Shown here: positions 49,900-61,743 of the stretch, one piece after another
Layout of the letters: the number at the start of each line of letters is the position of its first letter
Position numbering within the stretch: position 1 is the stretch's first letter
NCBI GenBank assembly: GCA_002633025.1
Contig: NMRB01000287.1
Location: 344,997 to 408,996 of the forward strand
Source of the DNA: Notospermus geniculatus
Lineage: Eukaryota; Nemertea; Pilidiophora; Heteronemertea; Lineidae
DNA: 64,000 nucleotides
Direction of reading: 5' to 3'
Translations under genes and position numbers: made by a program
Notes under the pieces: model-generated
What the model saw: the letters and a program-made list of their open reading frames with translations, nothing else
The model's database searches: none
What the model was told of the DNA's origin: nothing

Positions 49900-51624
49900 G
49901 TTGATTTCCCTTAGTTACGTCAAATTTATTCTGCCTTTTCGTGCCTCGTGATCATTATTGTTGTTATCTTTTCGCAGAAGCGATGAAAACTTGGTGCGAT
50001 TTTAGCAGTGAGGTCGTATAAGGCCGAACTGATAACAAAATCTGACAACACATGCTATTACCAAATACCCCATTCATGTGAAAGAGAGCACCCAATTCGT
50101 CTACTTATTACGTAGAAGATTATTACGCACACCAATGCCGACTGGTATTTGGCATTCCGGAACACTCAACTATACTGGTATCGCGTCCTTCTCACGTGCT
50201 CCACGTTGTGATGTGTCGGTGTTACTATTTTTAACACCTTTTAATGACGTCATCACTTTTCGTTTTGTTGTCCACATTTCGAGCATCATTTCCGAATAAG
50301 ATGTAGGTCACCCACACTGTCATGGAGGCTCCTTTCGCCGATTTTGATGGAATCTAAGGCAAGGTTTTCCACATTTAATATTCATTTCTTCAGTTGCCTG
50401 GAGTGTTCAATTGTTGGTTGAATTATTAAAGTAACGATAGGTAGCAGTCGATGTTGTAGGTTTCGGCATGTGGGGACAATATCGGGTGATTTCGTATAGG
50501 TGCCAAAATACACTATGCACCACAGGCAACATATGGATAAACCATAACGTACCAGGCAATAGCCGTCAATGTCATATCGTAAAAGAAGCTATGCCTGGTC
50601 GATATGGTTACCATAACTAGGGAAGTACATGCAACACATGCAAAATAAAAGCTGCTTGTCTTTACTTCATGTTGACATGTACGGTACNTTAAAGGGGAAA
50701 TAAATATCATATATATATATTAAATAATCTTAAAGGGGAATTAAAGGGGAATGAAGACTGGAGACTAGCTATCTGTAACAGTACCTTGTTTGTGAAATTT
50801 GGTTGAGACTTGGCTTCTGGGGAGGTCGTTGAAGTGAATATGTCCGAATGGGGTCTTGTGTGAAGTTGTATCCCTTGCTATTTTTCTCCTAGGTATACGT
50901 CAGTATACCGTGGCATTACTCGGGGATGTGTTATTGGACCTCTGTAACACACCCACCACCCCTGCAATGCATGCCTCAAGTCCCTGCGACATGTACATGT
51001 ACAGGTCCAGGATAAGGGTCCAGGTAGCTCAGTAGTCCGAACACTGCCTCCTGTTGCTCATTTGCAGAACTTACGGCCGCAACAAGAGTCAGATGAAGCA
51101 TATCGCGGGGGTCTATTTTGATGGGTCTGTCCATCTCCAGGTCGTGTTTTTGAATACATTTAGTGCACGGCAATCGTATCACTTGACAACGCTGCTTTCA
51201 GGCATTTTACATGCTGTTTCAACCAGCTACACTCGCAATCACGCTCTCTGTTCACTCTTAGCCAGACAAACATTAAGAAAACCGCAATTTGTTATCAAAA
51301 TCACGAAAAATATTCCTCTCGAAAAGCCTAATCGGCGAATGCACAGCATCGCCATCTTTACAGTTTGAGGTCACGTGATACGGGAACCACCAATCCGTGA
51401 TATGATCATGCTGATGACGTAGAACCAAAATCTGGTTCTTCGGTTACTCATCATCTGACTCTGTATTAGCGTCCAGCAGATTCTAAAAATAGCAATACGA
51501 GTACCTTGCTGACGGTTTATACAATCACATCTGCTGTATATCAGTATTTTTTGCCAGGAGTTCAGCCCCGATAGTAAACTCATTGAATTGAAAGAAATGT
51601 CCTCTTTTTTAAGAGTGTCTTTCC
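49900..51624. other. Upstream of DUF6589 gene; no firm gene
   Basis: Promoter and 5' leader of the DUF6589 gene are expected near 49900-50100, but no element is recognisable. At 51081-51170 (minus) a frame reading HDLEMDRPIKIDPRDMLHLT ends at a good donor (GTAAGT), so a lone exon of an unknown gene is possible. Position 50688 is N. Confidence 0.35.
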
Positions 51625-52362
51625 TCAGTCACATTCAATGGCTTCTCTTTTCCACTGTAAATAATTTTGCAGTGTGTTTTTCATGATGACAGGCTTCAAA
51701 TTACTTGAAAATAATCGACACCATGCAATATGTTTGGGGTTTCCAACTACTATACCACAACAGGCCTGGTCCAGTAAACATCTCCTGATACACATCATCA
51801 CAACTCCAAACGTCAAATTATAATGTCGCTTGTACGTCATCCTTGTAAAAACGAAACCTAGGTAAATAAATAAGAGGGCAGATATGACCTTGGGGGTCAA
51901 TATTTTCGGAACAGTGTATGAGACACAAAAAAGAGCTACCAACATATTCATACCGGTGTGATTAAATCAAATGCCTCCGTCTTCCTGGTGTACCCATGTA
52001 TTGTTTGTCACAGGATTAATGGTCTTGGTCTCTCTAGTGTCCAATTCGATGCCGCTTAATCCAAAGTGTATTGTTTGGGGACATCCTATATCGGGTGACA
52101 GTGGAATGGATCCTATTACACCGGCATTATGCAGGCTGTCGTGAAGGAGGTTACACACCCGGGTTCCTACAGTGTACGTACACTCTTGTGGGAAAGTAAA
52201 AGGACAACAACATTTCCTAAATATCTCTAAAACTGCACTGAACCCCTTGCAGCTATGGTTCGGCCATCCTGGGAACCCAGGGCATTTCCACTCTGCATAG
52301 CGCGTTACAATGCCCTGGGGAAACCCACCCCGTTTCGGTGGGGAAGACGGCTGTTCCCTCAT
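51625..52362 (-). other. Possible cysteine-rich exons, unassigned
   Basis: Two minus-strand frames (51625-51951 and 51967-52362) have Cys spacing of secreted domains, for example MCIRRCLLDQACCGIVVGN followed by WCRLFSS, reminiscent of a PAN/apple module. Splice borders and a gene connection were not established. They could be distal exons of the LamG gene at 58.8-59.4 kb, or chance. Confidence 0.2.
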
Positions 52363-54690
52363 GTGTACTCGCCAACTGGTAATTCACGAATAAACCATGC
52401 AATGCAGTGGGGGATCGACACTTGATGTAATGGGTAGACATTGCGCCTAGTGCTGTAACGTATGCACATATATCTGGTGTTATGAGTTACCGGGTACCAG
52501 TTTCATAGCGTATCTCATTCCATAATTTATGTATGATGTCGGAATGATAGCTGCCCCAAATACATGAACTGAATCATACCTTCGTGTTTTGAACCCGTCG
52601 ATACTATAGATAATCTGAGAGAATAATTTTGACGCGAAGTTAATTCAGGAATATAAAAAAATCCAGCGAGTTTGCCAGCGAATCGAGGAATGTTTGAAAC
52701 CAACATATTTGGGAGTGACCATTGCGGGATAGAAGCTTCGCTGTGATTGGTTGTATTCAGCGACAGATTTTCTGTCGCTAGTTCCACAGCGAAATGGCGC
52801 CAATTTCAACAGGGCCTCGGACCAACCTGAACAACAGGGCACAAGCCTCCAAAAAACCTAGTGACGTTGCGTCGGTTTGTGACCCTGACAAACAACAGTC
52901 AAATCCGCCATTTTGCGTAGGGTTACGTGATGCGTCGCGACTCACAGCGCCGGTGTGGAAGAACTACTTCCGCGGTAAAAGTAGTTCTAAAGAAATGACG
53001 TTTCTCTGATAAATATTTGCTACTTTTATTGTATTTTATGATGATTTCAGATGAAATAAATATATTTAAGTCAATTTATTCGCATATTTACATCAGAAAA
53101 CCCATAATAGCATATTTTATTGTTTTGGGAATCTGGCAAACACACAGTGGACGCACAGCATCAGAACAGCGAAATGCATGTCAGTGCACTGTACATTCTG
53201 TACTGTATGGCATAATGGCGGGAACCCCGGGGAAATCCCGATTTGGCCGAGCAAAAACGCACAATAACTCGCAAAATCTTAGTAAAATTCACTTTTGCGT
53301 GTCATATTGTATTAAATTAACCCAAAACTGCCATCGTTAGGTTCTTTTTCGACACAAAAGTGATGAGTTTCACCGAACTATATCTTCTAGTGGATGAGTC
53401 AAAGTAGTCCGAAAGTAGATCCAGGTGGTTCGGTCGCCGCATCACTATCCCAGCTATAGGTGGAGGCGCAATAAGATATTCAAGATGGCGGCGGTGATTT
53501 TTCCTCCGGGACTAAATCCCAAACCCAAGTCTCGCAATATCTCGCGGGATTTGGTCCCGGTGTTCCGGTTGGGCCTCGGACGTGCGAGTAGGGGAGCGCG
53601 TTTTAGAGGACCTGTTGCAAGAGGATGTGGTTCGGCTTAACCCGCCGGCGGTTGAGTATTTCCTTTATGGCCTAGTGGTTAGCGCAATGGATTCACAAAA
53701 TATTCATCCCCATGAAACCTTTGTTCGCCTGCGTGTTCGTTATCGCGTGTCATCCAGGTTGTCAAGGCATTCATGACGTCCCAATTTCCACATCACAGTG
53801 AGGTATGTTCCACCAAAAATAATGAAGCCTAATTTTTTTCTCAAAAGCCGGAGTACTTAAGCCCAATCGGTTAATGTCGTCCTGGGTATAACAGAAATAT
53901 ATCCAGGTTCAATGTCGTCCTACAAAACTATACCCTGGGTATAGTTCGAGCTACAAAAGTATACCCAGTACCGTAGTTTTGAGCCTAGGTACGAGTCAGG
54001 ATTGGATGGCCGCCATTTTGTTTCTCGCTTCAACTGAGACGGCAGTTTTGCAAGTTCAACATCGTCAAAATACCAGTCAGTATTGTCAGCTTTTGTGCTC
54101 CCCATAATAGCATGGGTCAGCTGTTAACATTTGTCTTAACACAATGGTCCAAACCTACCGCAAGTTACGGTGATAATTTCAAAGAAATGAGCAAACGAGC
54201 AGAGCCGATCTGTATCATATGTTTGTTCAGTGTCGTGCGTTCATCTACGTCCGCATCGACATTACATCAGCCCTGCTGCGAGTACTATTGCGGATTTGAG
54301 TGGCGATAAACGGCATGAAAAATTCTCTGATGAATGTCGGNATAAAGTTTCCAAAAAAACGATATTTCGTCCATGTTGCAATTTGTGGTGGGTTGGCCCT
54401 ATTTTTAGCCTAGTTTTACTGGCCTACTGGGCCTCATGCACATAATTAGGGCACCGTGTGCTTGTCACATGCTATGTACAGGACGATGGAAAAGCAACAT
54501 ACTAGTACTTTTAATTCCCAAGCAGTTTTTATTCGTTCTTAGATGACAAGCATCCTGATTGAAAATAGTTTTGTATGTCCCGTCCGCCAATTTGTTTCCT
54601 GAACCGTCCAGTAATTTTGTTCGGTGGATTTAGAGTATTTTCCCCAAAAAATGGCCAAAAGAAAAGAGATGGGAAAAGCAGTCAAAAAAT
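52363..54690. other. No gene recognised
   Basis: Contains a tRNA A-box-like TGGCCTAGTGGTTAGCGC at 53668-53685 without a foldable tRNA. A cluster of TATACCCAGG/CCTGGGTATA words occurs around 53885-53970. No exon with a domain is seen. Confidence 0.35.
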
Positions 54691-54692
54691 CA

Positions 54693-54768
54693 TCCGGCCC
54701 GGAGTCGAACTGGGCACCCGTGGTTTACTACGCAAACGCTAGCCGACTGAGTTCTCGAGACAGCTAAA
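54693..54768 (-). repeat. tRNA-like SINE remnant
   Basis: The minus strand has an A-box-like CTCAGTCGGCTAGCG and a B-box-like GTTCGACTCC at roughly tRNA spacing, but the acceptor-stem halves do not pair. Read as a tRNA-derived SINE fragment rather than a functional tRNA. Confidence 0.4.
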
Positions 54769-54949
54769 GGCCCGTTTCCACTAGAGCGGATTCCGCGGCG
54801 GTTTCCGGCTAGCGGTGCGGTTTTCACAGGGTTTTGGATAATCCTTCGATGGTTTAACAATACAATGGGCTATTGATTATACCAATGCCTGTGAAAACTG
54901 CTCCGCTCGCCGCAAGACGCGGCAGAATCCGCTATAATGGAAACGGTCC
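54769..54949. mobile_element. TIR element (GGCCCGTTTCCACTAGAGCGGA)
   Basis: Left end GGCCCGTTTCCACTAGAGCG and right end CGCTATAATGGAAACGGTCC are imperfect inverses. GGTTTTCACAGG / CCTGTGAAAACTGC continue the pairing. Interior AT-rich, non-coding. Confidence 0.65.
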
Positions 54950-55106
54950 TGAACAGTGTTAAGCGTTTCATTGGCACATGATGACCTGTGATCATATTGT
55001 TTGCTTGCTATCCAAGACCATTTCTTTTTTTAATTCAAAAACAGTTGCGTTTTCTCGAGTTTCCTAAAATCACTTTCCGTGAATGGTAGGCCTTGCTTTG
55101 TAAAAA

Positions 55107-55257
55107 TAGGGAGGATTAAAAATTAAAAGATAAACGTAAACTTTACGAAAACGTCATTTTTCATACCACAAATCACCAGGTTTATATTACATTTTCGGTA
55201 GAAAAATAACGTTGTCGTTAAAGTTTACGTTTATCATTTGATTTCTAAACCTCCCTA
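55107..55257. mobile_element. TIR element (TAGGGAGGATTAAAA)
   Basis: Ends TAGGGAGGATTAAAAATTAA and ATTTCTAAACCTCCCTA. The inner arms GATAAACGTAAACTTTACG and GTTAAAGTTTACGTTTATC are inverse. No coding capacity. Confidence 0.6.
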
Positions 55258-56165
55258 CTGACCGCCCATTTTTGTTAACTTTTCGATACATATAGGTCAC
55301 GAGAGTCATTATCATGAATCAGTATAGGGTTTTGAACAAAACTCGTTTTATATACCGGTAGTATGGTGGAAGGTGTCAAAATGTGTGAACAGTTCGTAAA
55401 GAAAGACAGTTGTTTTGAAACACACCACAAGTTATGAAAAAAAAACATTTTTGACGAAAAGGATCGGGTGTACGATTTTAGTAACCCAGCGAAAACTTTA
55501 CGAAAGTGGGCAGTCAGTTTTACAAATCGTGGCGTAGATTTTACGATTTTACATGCAGTGTTTATAGGAAATTCCGCACAATGAACCATTTAAAAAAAAC
55601 AACACGTTTTAGACTTTACGAGAATTTTTGTAACACTACTGCCGAGCCCACATCGTGCCCGCGTGTCATCAACTTTCTTATAAGAGTATACTCTGCATGA
55701 ATCATTGAACAATATAGAAAAATATAGAAAACATTATAAGTGACAATAAGTAGGAGGAAGACAACATAGTCTATAGGAAACCAGGCAACGGCAAACGATG
55801 GAATCCCCATGCGTTGTTTTAAAAAAATATCCCTAGAACAACATAGTGTGAATATTCTGTTCAATGGATTTTTTTTCTTCAAAAACACAATCTTTGGGAA
55901 AACTTTGTTCTCAACCTTCAGCAAACTTCTGTCTCTTACCTTCTCCATATACGAAGTTTTTACCTCCTGCGTCGAATCAGATTTGAAAGGGAAAAATCAA
56001 CTTATAATTAAAATTATTGAAAACCATTTGCAGTGTCAGTGTCTAAAATATTAATAGCTTTTAAATGGTCATCAGGTTAAAAAAGGACATTCAGATTTTG
56101 TGTTTCAGAAAAGCGTCCATTAATTCATGTATACATGTAGGCCTATTTAGTTTCGTAAAATTTTG
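55258..56165. other. No gene recognised
   Basis: AT-rich sequence with several short frames on both strands and no recognisable domain. Confidence 0.35.
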
Positions 56166-56356
56166 TTAAAGCGAATCGATAGCGGATTTTGTTTACATTT
56201 GGCTGGTGTTTGTAAACACAAAATTCAGCCAATCAAAATGCACGAAAATTTTTTTGTTGACATTCTGGAGAAGTTTGTTTACATTTTTTGCTGAAAATTC
56301 GTCCCCTTTCAAATTCTATTTCTAAATCAATTTTTTTCGCTTTCGATTCGCCTTAA
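56166..56356. mobile_element. TTAA-bounded MITE (AGCGAATCGATAGCG)
   Basis: TTAA at both borders. Termini AGCGAATCGATAGCG and CGCTTTCGATTCGCC are imperfect inverses. The interior holds GTTTACATTTGGCTGG / CAGCCAATCAAAATGC and is non-coding. Confidence 0.55.
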
Positions 56357-56810
56357 GCATGTGAAATGTTTTGGTATTAACAACGTATCACTCAGTAATA
56401 TGACAGAATATGACATCCTAACGATGTCAATGGTTCCCGACATGTTTGTTGTAGATTACGTTTTTCCCTATTGGAATATTGTTTGGCCATGTTGTATTGT
56501 TTTGTGATCACATAAGCATCGCCTTATGTGAAAGTGGGCAATCAGTTTTTTACCCTTTGCCTACGTTACCGTGCAAAAACTACCTTTGTTAGGTAAAGAT
56601 GCGAACTTACCAAGAACGCAAACGCTATTGTCATTGATTGTGAGTCACAAGGCAATGAATGGCATTGTGGGCCTATTGATCAAGGTCTGCTGGTATCTTA
56701 TATGTATGTCATTGCCCTTGGCCTTCCATAATCATTACCTCACCTGGGATAGCTTTTGTCGCGCTGCAACGTCCGCCGTCCGTCGTCGTCGCTGTCGTCC
56801 GTTGAGCCTT

Positions 56811-57094
56811 GTTCACACTGGCGGAGCGGTGCGATGCGTTCACAAAATCACCAAGCGGTACCGGTAGTCAGTTTTGACATAGCGCCGCGTGGCGCGACGT
56901 GGTTGCGTGGGGTGGTCATGATTTCCGAAAATGACATAATTCAAATTTTGCCAGAAATGTCCCTTAACATGATGCCAGCAGGATTTCCCTCCCGGTATCC
57001 TCAGGCGATTCGACGTGGACAAAATACTGCAGGAGCGATCGGGGCGGTGGAAATCGCTCTTCGCGTCCTACAGCTTCTCACCGCAAGTGTGAAC
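56811..57094. mobile_element. TIR element (GTTCACACTGGCGGAGCGGT)
   Basis: Ends GTTCACACTGGCGGAGCGGT and CTCACCGCAAGTGTGAAC are inverse over the outer 14 bp. The GC-rich interior gives a spurious open frame. It lies next to CGTCCGTCGTCGTC simple sequence. Confidence 0.5.
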
Positions 57095-57260
57095 AGCTAT
57101 AGGCTTAGACCAAGTAAAAAAATACTTATGTTTATCGTCCAGGATGTTTTTCAAAATTGGCAAGGGGCACCATTATATTTTTATCTTTTATTCCGGCCTG
57201 GGCATAAACAGTGCCATCCCTTGCAAATATTGTCATCCAGATGACTGGTTGTGGCTTTCA

Positions 57261-57619
57261 GGTGCTGAGAACTCCTGTAGGTCTTGGTTTTGAAGGTATT
57301 TGAGAGCCAGAATGGGGGTGGGTAATAGCCGATTATGTGTCAGCATAGGTACTTCTTTGGAACTGCTGAACTGTGAAGAACGTTCGTGGAGTGTGGTTGG
57401 TACTGAAATGTGATCACAGTGCACACATTGGTACTCTTTATGCATAGTATTCTTGTTTGTCACAAAGAAAAATGCTGAACTTGAAATCAACACCTCTCAT
57501 AGCCGTTTTATGTCTGCTTCCCTGACCACGCAATTTAATCAAAGTTAACCACATAATACCCCCATTCTGGCCCTCAAATACCTTCAAAACCAGGTCCTAC
57601 AGAAATTCTGAGCAGCACC
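57261..57619. mobile_element. Inverted-repeat element (GTGCTGAGAACTCCTGTAGG)
   Basis: GTGCTGAGAACTCCTGTAGG and the following GGTTTTGAAGGTATTTGAGA, AGCCAGAATGGGGG pair with inverted CCCCCATTCTGGCC, CTCAAATACCTTCAAAACC and CCTACAGAAATTCTGAGCAGC. Arms are about 60 bp; the interior of about 230 bp is non-coding. Confidence 0.65.
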
Positions 57620-58642
57620 AATAACAGGTGATTTTACTGTATATTTTCATTAAACTGCGTCTCATGAACAATGTCTGTCATCAGAAAGAATGATGTTTGC
57701 TATGATATGAAAAAATAAAACAAAAATATAAAATATTTTAATCCATTTCCTGGGTATGACGTCAGACCGATCTGTACATTCAATGCATTGTACACCATGT
57801 ACACGAGCCAATCACAGCCGAGGTGATCGGTTCTGAAGCCAGGGCGTAAGAAGCCAACGTTAAGCCCTGGGAACGAGGTTGCGTATACCAGTCCAATAAC
57901 GTTTACGCCCACTTAGCGGAGGTGTACGATAAAATACCTGTTTCTGCGTCAACCCGTTGGGTTATGCGCTTACAACACATTAATCAGGTGGCGAGGCTCA
58001 TTTACGTGATTGAATAATGGTATACCACGTGGGGGAGCATCTGGTCTTTTTGGCATACGTATATATAGGTATTTAAATACCTACCTTCCGCTCTGTTTTG
58101 TGGTCAGTATTGGGGAATTATTGGCTTCGAAACCGACCATCAAACTATTATCCAAGAGGCATTATTCGTTGTCTTCATGGTAGTCTATTACAGAATAAAA
58201 GATTTTGCGCGGTGGGGCAAAATTAGCGGTGAGCGTTATTGACTTCGCCAGATGCCAACATGCTGACATAAATAAAGTTAGCGTTAGCGTTTTTCGTAGG
58301 ACTTCATAACCTCTCTATTATATTGTTCCGACGCAACTCACTCCATTTTGTGAAAAACACGCGGTTTTCTTTAAAAGTATGGATTGAAGTACGGCACACA
58401 GGTGTTACCTAATACGCATTTGGCGCTCAAAAACCCAGGAAAAATAAAAATAAATTGCTTTTTAACCTTTTAATGTTGCAACATTATTCATATTTGCAAA
58501 AATCAAATCGGGGTTTATTATTTGTGTTGTAAGATGCGCGTCAAGAGAACACTTCATATCCAACAAATCGCAACAATTGGCCATCATTAATTCAGATCTC
58601 ATTAGTTGATGGACTTTAAAGGCGGATACTCTTTAATGACCA
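57620..58642. other. No gene recognised
   Basis: AT-rich intergenic or intronic sequence. Nothing supported. Confidence 0.35.
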
Positions 58643-58755
58643 GGGGCTTGTTTCATATAGTGACTTTAAGCTCATGGTAAAATTAACGTCAATGCATTTT
58701 CCATTTGTATAAAGGTACCATATACGCTTAAAAATCACTTCTTGAAACAGGCCCC
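58643..58755. mobile_element. GGGCC-ended hairpin MITE, copy 6
   Basis: Ends GGGGCTTGTTTCATATAG and CTTCTTGAAACAGGCCCC are imperfect inverses. CCAG or CAGG adjacent on both sides may be the target duplication. It ends 19 bp before the LamG stop codon. Confidence 0.55.
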
Positions 58756-58773
58756 AGGACTGTGCATCTACTT

Positions 58774-59383
58774 CTAGTAGTGCGGAATTCGTTTCGGTCT
58801 GTGATATTCATTTTCCCTACCAAAGTTTGCATCAAATGCAAGAACATCTTCCTGGGTGAAAGCATAGTCGAAAATGGCAAAGTGTGAAACTGCACTCATT
58901 ACACCAGACCAAGTGATGGCTCGCATATTGGTACGCAGTTGAACGTTTTTGCCAAGGACGATATTTGATTGGTGAAATATGTGCTCGCCATTTGAGAAGA
59001 TCTTCACTTTAAACTTCATGTTCGCTGTGAACCTTTTATCAATGGTAAGGACAATATATTGTCATTTTGTTTTGACTGCAGGATTTTTTTTCTCGAAATA
59101 ATCACACCTCGTTCCCTGTTCAGTATATGAGGAAAAGGATGTTAATCCGCCTGACGTTTTCTTGAAAAATAGATAATTTAGCCCACTTTGTGCGATAAAG
59201 ATGACAAATGATGCTGCTATGTCTGGTGAAGACTTCATCCACGTGTAGAGTACAATTGAAATTATTTTAGAATAAAAGATATTACTGAGGCGAGGGAAAT
59301 AAGCCACCGTGTCTCTTCTACCATTTAAATCCAGGACGTGGCCGAATACTGACGACCGCTTATACCTGGCTCCGCCCATGTAC
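58774..59383 (-). CDS. LamG (concanavalin-like) domain, two exons of an extracellular gene
   Basis: Two minus-strand exons, 59383-59108 and 59032-58774, join in frame across GTGTGA...AAAAG and end at TAA/TAG. The first reads MGGARYKRSSVFGHVLDLNG and LYTWMKSS. The second reads FKVKIFSNGEHIFHQS, RAITWSGVMSAVSHFAIFDY and AFTQEDVLAFD. Together they give the strand order typical of a LamG_3/pentraxin-like jelly roll in secreted or surface proteins, including the FAIFDYAFTQEDV end motif. Upstream exons and any partner domains are not identified. Because the first exon starts at an acceptor, the true start lies at higher coordinates. Confidence 0.55.
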
Positions 59384-59494
59384 CTAGTGAATTAATAAAG
59401 TCATATTTCAGATACCCTGGATCAATATCTGATGCATAATCTTTGTTTATAGGGTACCTCAGGGAACGTATGTCGATTATTGAGACTCATTATA

Positions 59495-59852
59495 CAGCCA
59501 AGCGCACATTTGCGACAAAACTCAATGCGGCAAGTGTGTGTTCTTTAAAATCGACCAACCCGGCTGAATGTAGACTGATACCCGATCTTCCGGGCAGCTT
59601 GCATTCGAAGACCGGTGAAATCAAATGATCTAAGCCGGATTCCCGGCTAGTGACGTCATTCTACAGCTCCAAGAGCAACAGACCGACGCCGAGCTAAATA
59701 TAGACCAGCGGGCACCATGATTGTTTTATGCATTTGCTTGCGTCTGTCCTAGTATTTTTAATCAGGACAGTGTTCGGTCTACGCTGAATGACGGGTCGAC
59801 AACGTTGGGTCAGTCGCATTGAGTTTTGCCGCAAATGTGCGCTTAGCTTTAG
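59495..59852. mobile_element. TIR element family B, copy 2
   Basis: Left end CAGCCAAGCGCACATTTGCG and right end CGCAAATGTGCGCTTAGCTTTAG. Inner AAAACTCAATGCGGC pairs with GCATTGAGTTTTGCC. It shares ends and GTCGACAACGTTGGGTCAGTC with 7850-8011 but is about twice as long, owing to an unrelated middle of about 200 bp. Confidence 0.6.
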
Positions 59853-60058
59853 GCGGAGTATTTTTTTCTTCGCACATCAAGGCACCAAATGTAGCCCAGG
59901 ATATTTATCGAACATAAGGGGGAACCTAGAACAAATTGCAACAGAATTTCGTTTTGCCTGATATGGTTTAGTATACACCTCCAAACATCACATAAAAAGT
60001 CCCTTCAAATTCGACCCCCCCGAAGTGCCCATAGTTGGTATTTATTTGAGATCATACA

Positions 60059-60270
60059 TTAAAGGAGCACGGTATTGGATCTCAAATGCGTTACTTGACT
60101 GCCGACGTAGAGGGAGCCACCTAGCGGCAGTAAGACGAACTACAAAAATGCATTACAAAATGTACGCAGTAAATCGGGTCATTCGCCGAAACGTAGTTAG
60201 ACTCTCGGGTTGGAGAGTGGTGCGGTGGCGCCGACTGTCGAGAAAAAGTGGCAATACCGTGCTCCTTTAA
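60059..60270. mobile_element. TTAA-bounded MITE, family A, copy 2, with empty site
   Basis: TTAA, then AGGAGCACGGTATTGGATC...GGCAATACCGTGCTCCT, then TTAA. The opposite arm of the surrounding foldback has the uninserted site, a single TTAA at 60806-60809 in AATAGGAGTTAATGTAGG. This proves target-site duplication of TTAA. The family also occurs at 7052-7271. Confidence 0.85.
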
Positions 60271-60420
60271 CACCTATTACAATGTTTATTGACTTCTATT
60301 ACAAATTCAAGTGTGCATGTACTGCTACCTTTTCCTCGTCCGTTTTATACCCTATAAATGTATTACCAATAGATAGAAATATGGCACCTCTGAGTCAGAT
60401 AGGCTTGATTTGAACATTAT

Positions 60421-60567
60421 GGGTCGTATTCAAAAAGGGTGTTTAAGACTTAGACGCGTGTAACTTCGTCAAATGCATGGTGGAAGTGTGTGCATTTAGT
60501 GAAGTTACACGCATCTAATATACTTAAGTCTTAAACGCGCGATGATCACCCTTTTTGAATACGGCCC
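60421..60567. mobile_element. GGGCC-ended hairpin MITE, copy 7
   Basis: Ends GGGTCGTATTCAAAAAGGGTG and CACCCTTTTTGAATACGGCCC. The inner arms GTTTAAGACTTAGACGCGTG and CATCTAATATACTTAAGTC pair imperfectly, with AACTTCGTCAAATGCA / TGCATTTAGTGAAGTT inside. It sits in the loop of the foldback. Confidence 0.7.
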
Positions 60568-60967
60568 TTTATGTTGTCGCTGTGTTGTAGAAATGACATA
60601 TTACGTCATATTTTGCCCAAAATCAACAAATGTGCCGTTTTTACAACAAATACGAGTTTAAGTATGTTCTAATCATGCCTATCTCACTAAGAGGTGCCAT
60701 ATTTCTATCTATTGGTAATACATTTATATATGGTCTAAAACGGACGAGGAAAAAGTTGCACACTTGAATTCGTAATAGAAGTCCATTTACACATTGTAAT
60801 AGGAGTTAATGTAGGATCTCAAATAAATACCAATTACGGGCACTTCGGGGGGTCGGATTTGAAGGGACTTTTTATGTGATGTTTGGAGGGGTATACTGAA
60901 CAATATAAAGCAAAAAGAAATTCTGTTGCAATTTGTTCCAGATAAAATCATATTTTCCTGGACTAAT

Positions 60968-61743
60968 GCAGGCAGAACGAGCTAGACTCTCTTGTAAGGT
61001 TACGGAATGGTGTCGAGCAGCTTATTCTTTGTTAAGGACCCTAAATTCACTTTTCATCCAGCCGTTGGTCACCAGATCCCTCGACGCCTAGTGACAAAAT
61101 ATCCTCGTCTAACAACCTTCAACCACTACTGCGCTCAGTTTTATCTCCAGTTCACTATTCTCTCCACCGAAAAGAAACAACATAACACTGCTTTTAAATC
61201 AACGATTTAAATGGTGGTTCCTTTTATTCTCCTTTCATCCAAACAATAGACTTTTGTGGCAACACTTGCCAACGTACATGAACATGTAGCGAAATATACA
61301 ACCACGATTGAGTGTGTCCCAAACGTTCGTCCTGAAGGTCACAGACTTTCGGGATACAAAGTTCCGACAACTGAGGATTCCACGCCCTCACTGATCGTTT
61401 TGGCTTTGACTTAAACGAATTAAACGGTCACGCGAGTCGCACACTCGGAGTTCAAAGCAAAAAAAGCAAGAGGGCGATTCCATGTTGTAGAAGCTCACTT
61501 TCCAAGGTGTTTTTTTTTCATAAATTGTGGAGTGTTTGAATAGTGTTTGATGTTGAAAGCACAAATAGGCACCAATGTAAAACAAAAGTAGCTTTCATTA
61601 CAATGATATGGTGAATGCTAGCTTTACTAAGTCAAACAAGGTATTTTTTCCATATTCCTCAAATTCTGATGTTCTTGTGAATTGCCTCATTTTTAACCAA
61701 TCAGGTAAAACGATTTTCCTCCACGGTGTCAGTTTTATAATGA
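60968..61743. other. No gene recognised
   Basis: Intergenic or intronic sequence without a domain-bearing exon. Nothing supported. Confidence 0.35.

Larger units (their letters stand above)
59892..60967. mobile_element. Foldback element of about 1.1 kb with two nested insertions
   Basis: The left arm (59892-60415 with an insertion at 60059-60270) pairs with the right arm (60658-60967). Examples: CCAAACATCACATAAAAAGTCC / GGGACTTTTTATGTGATGTTTGG and ATGTATTACCAATAGATAG / CTATCTATTGGTAATACAT. The loop holds a GGGCC-ended hairpin at 60421-60567. The arms are about 310 bp and diverged by scattered changes. No coding capacity. Confidence 0.8.

Noticed and set aside
53660-53735. tRNA gene
   Set aside because: An A-box-like word occurs without a B box or stems.
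56756-57244. 162-codon open frame as a gene
   Set aside because: It lies across a TIR element and CGTCGTC simple sequence; no domain or splice support.
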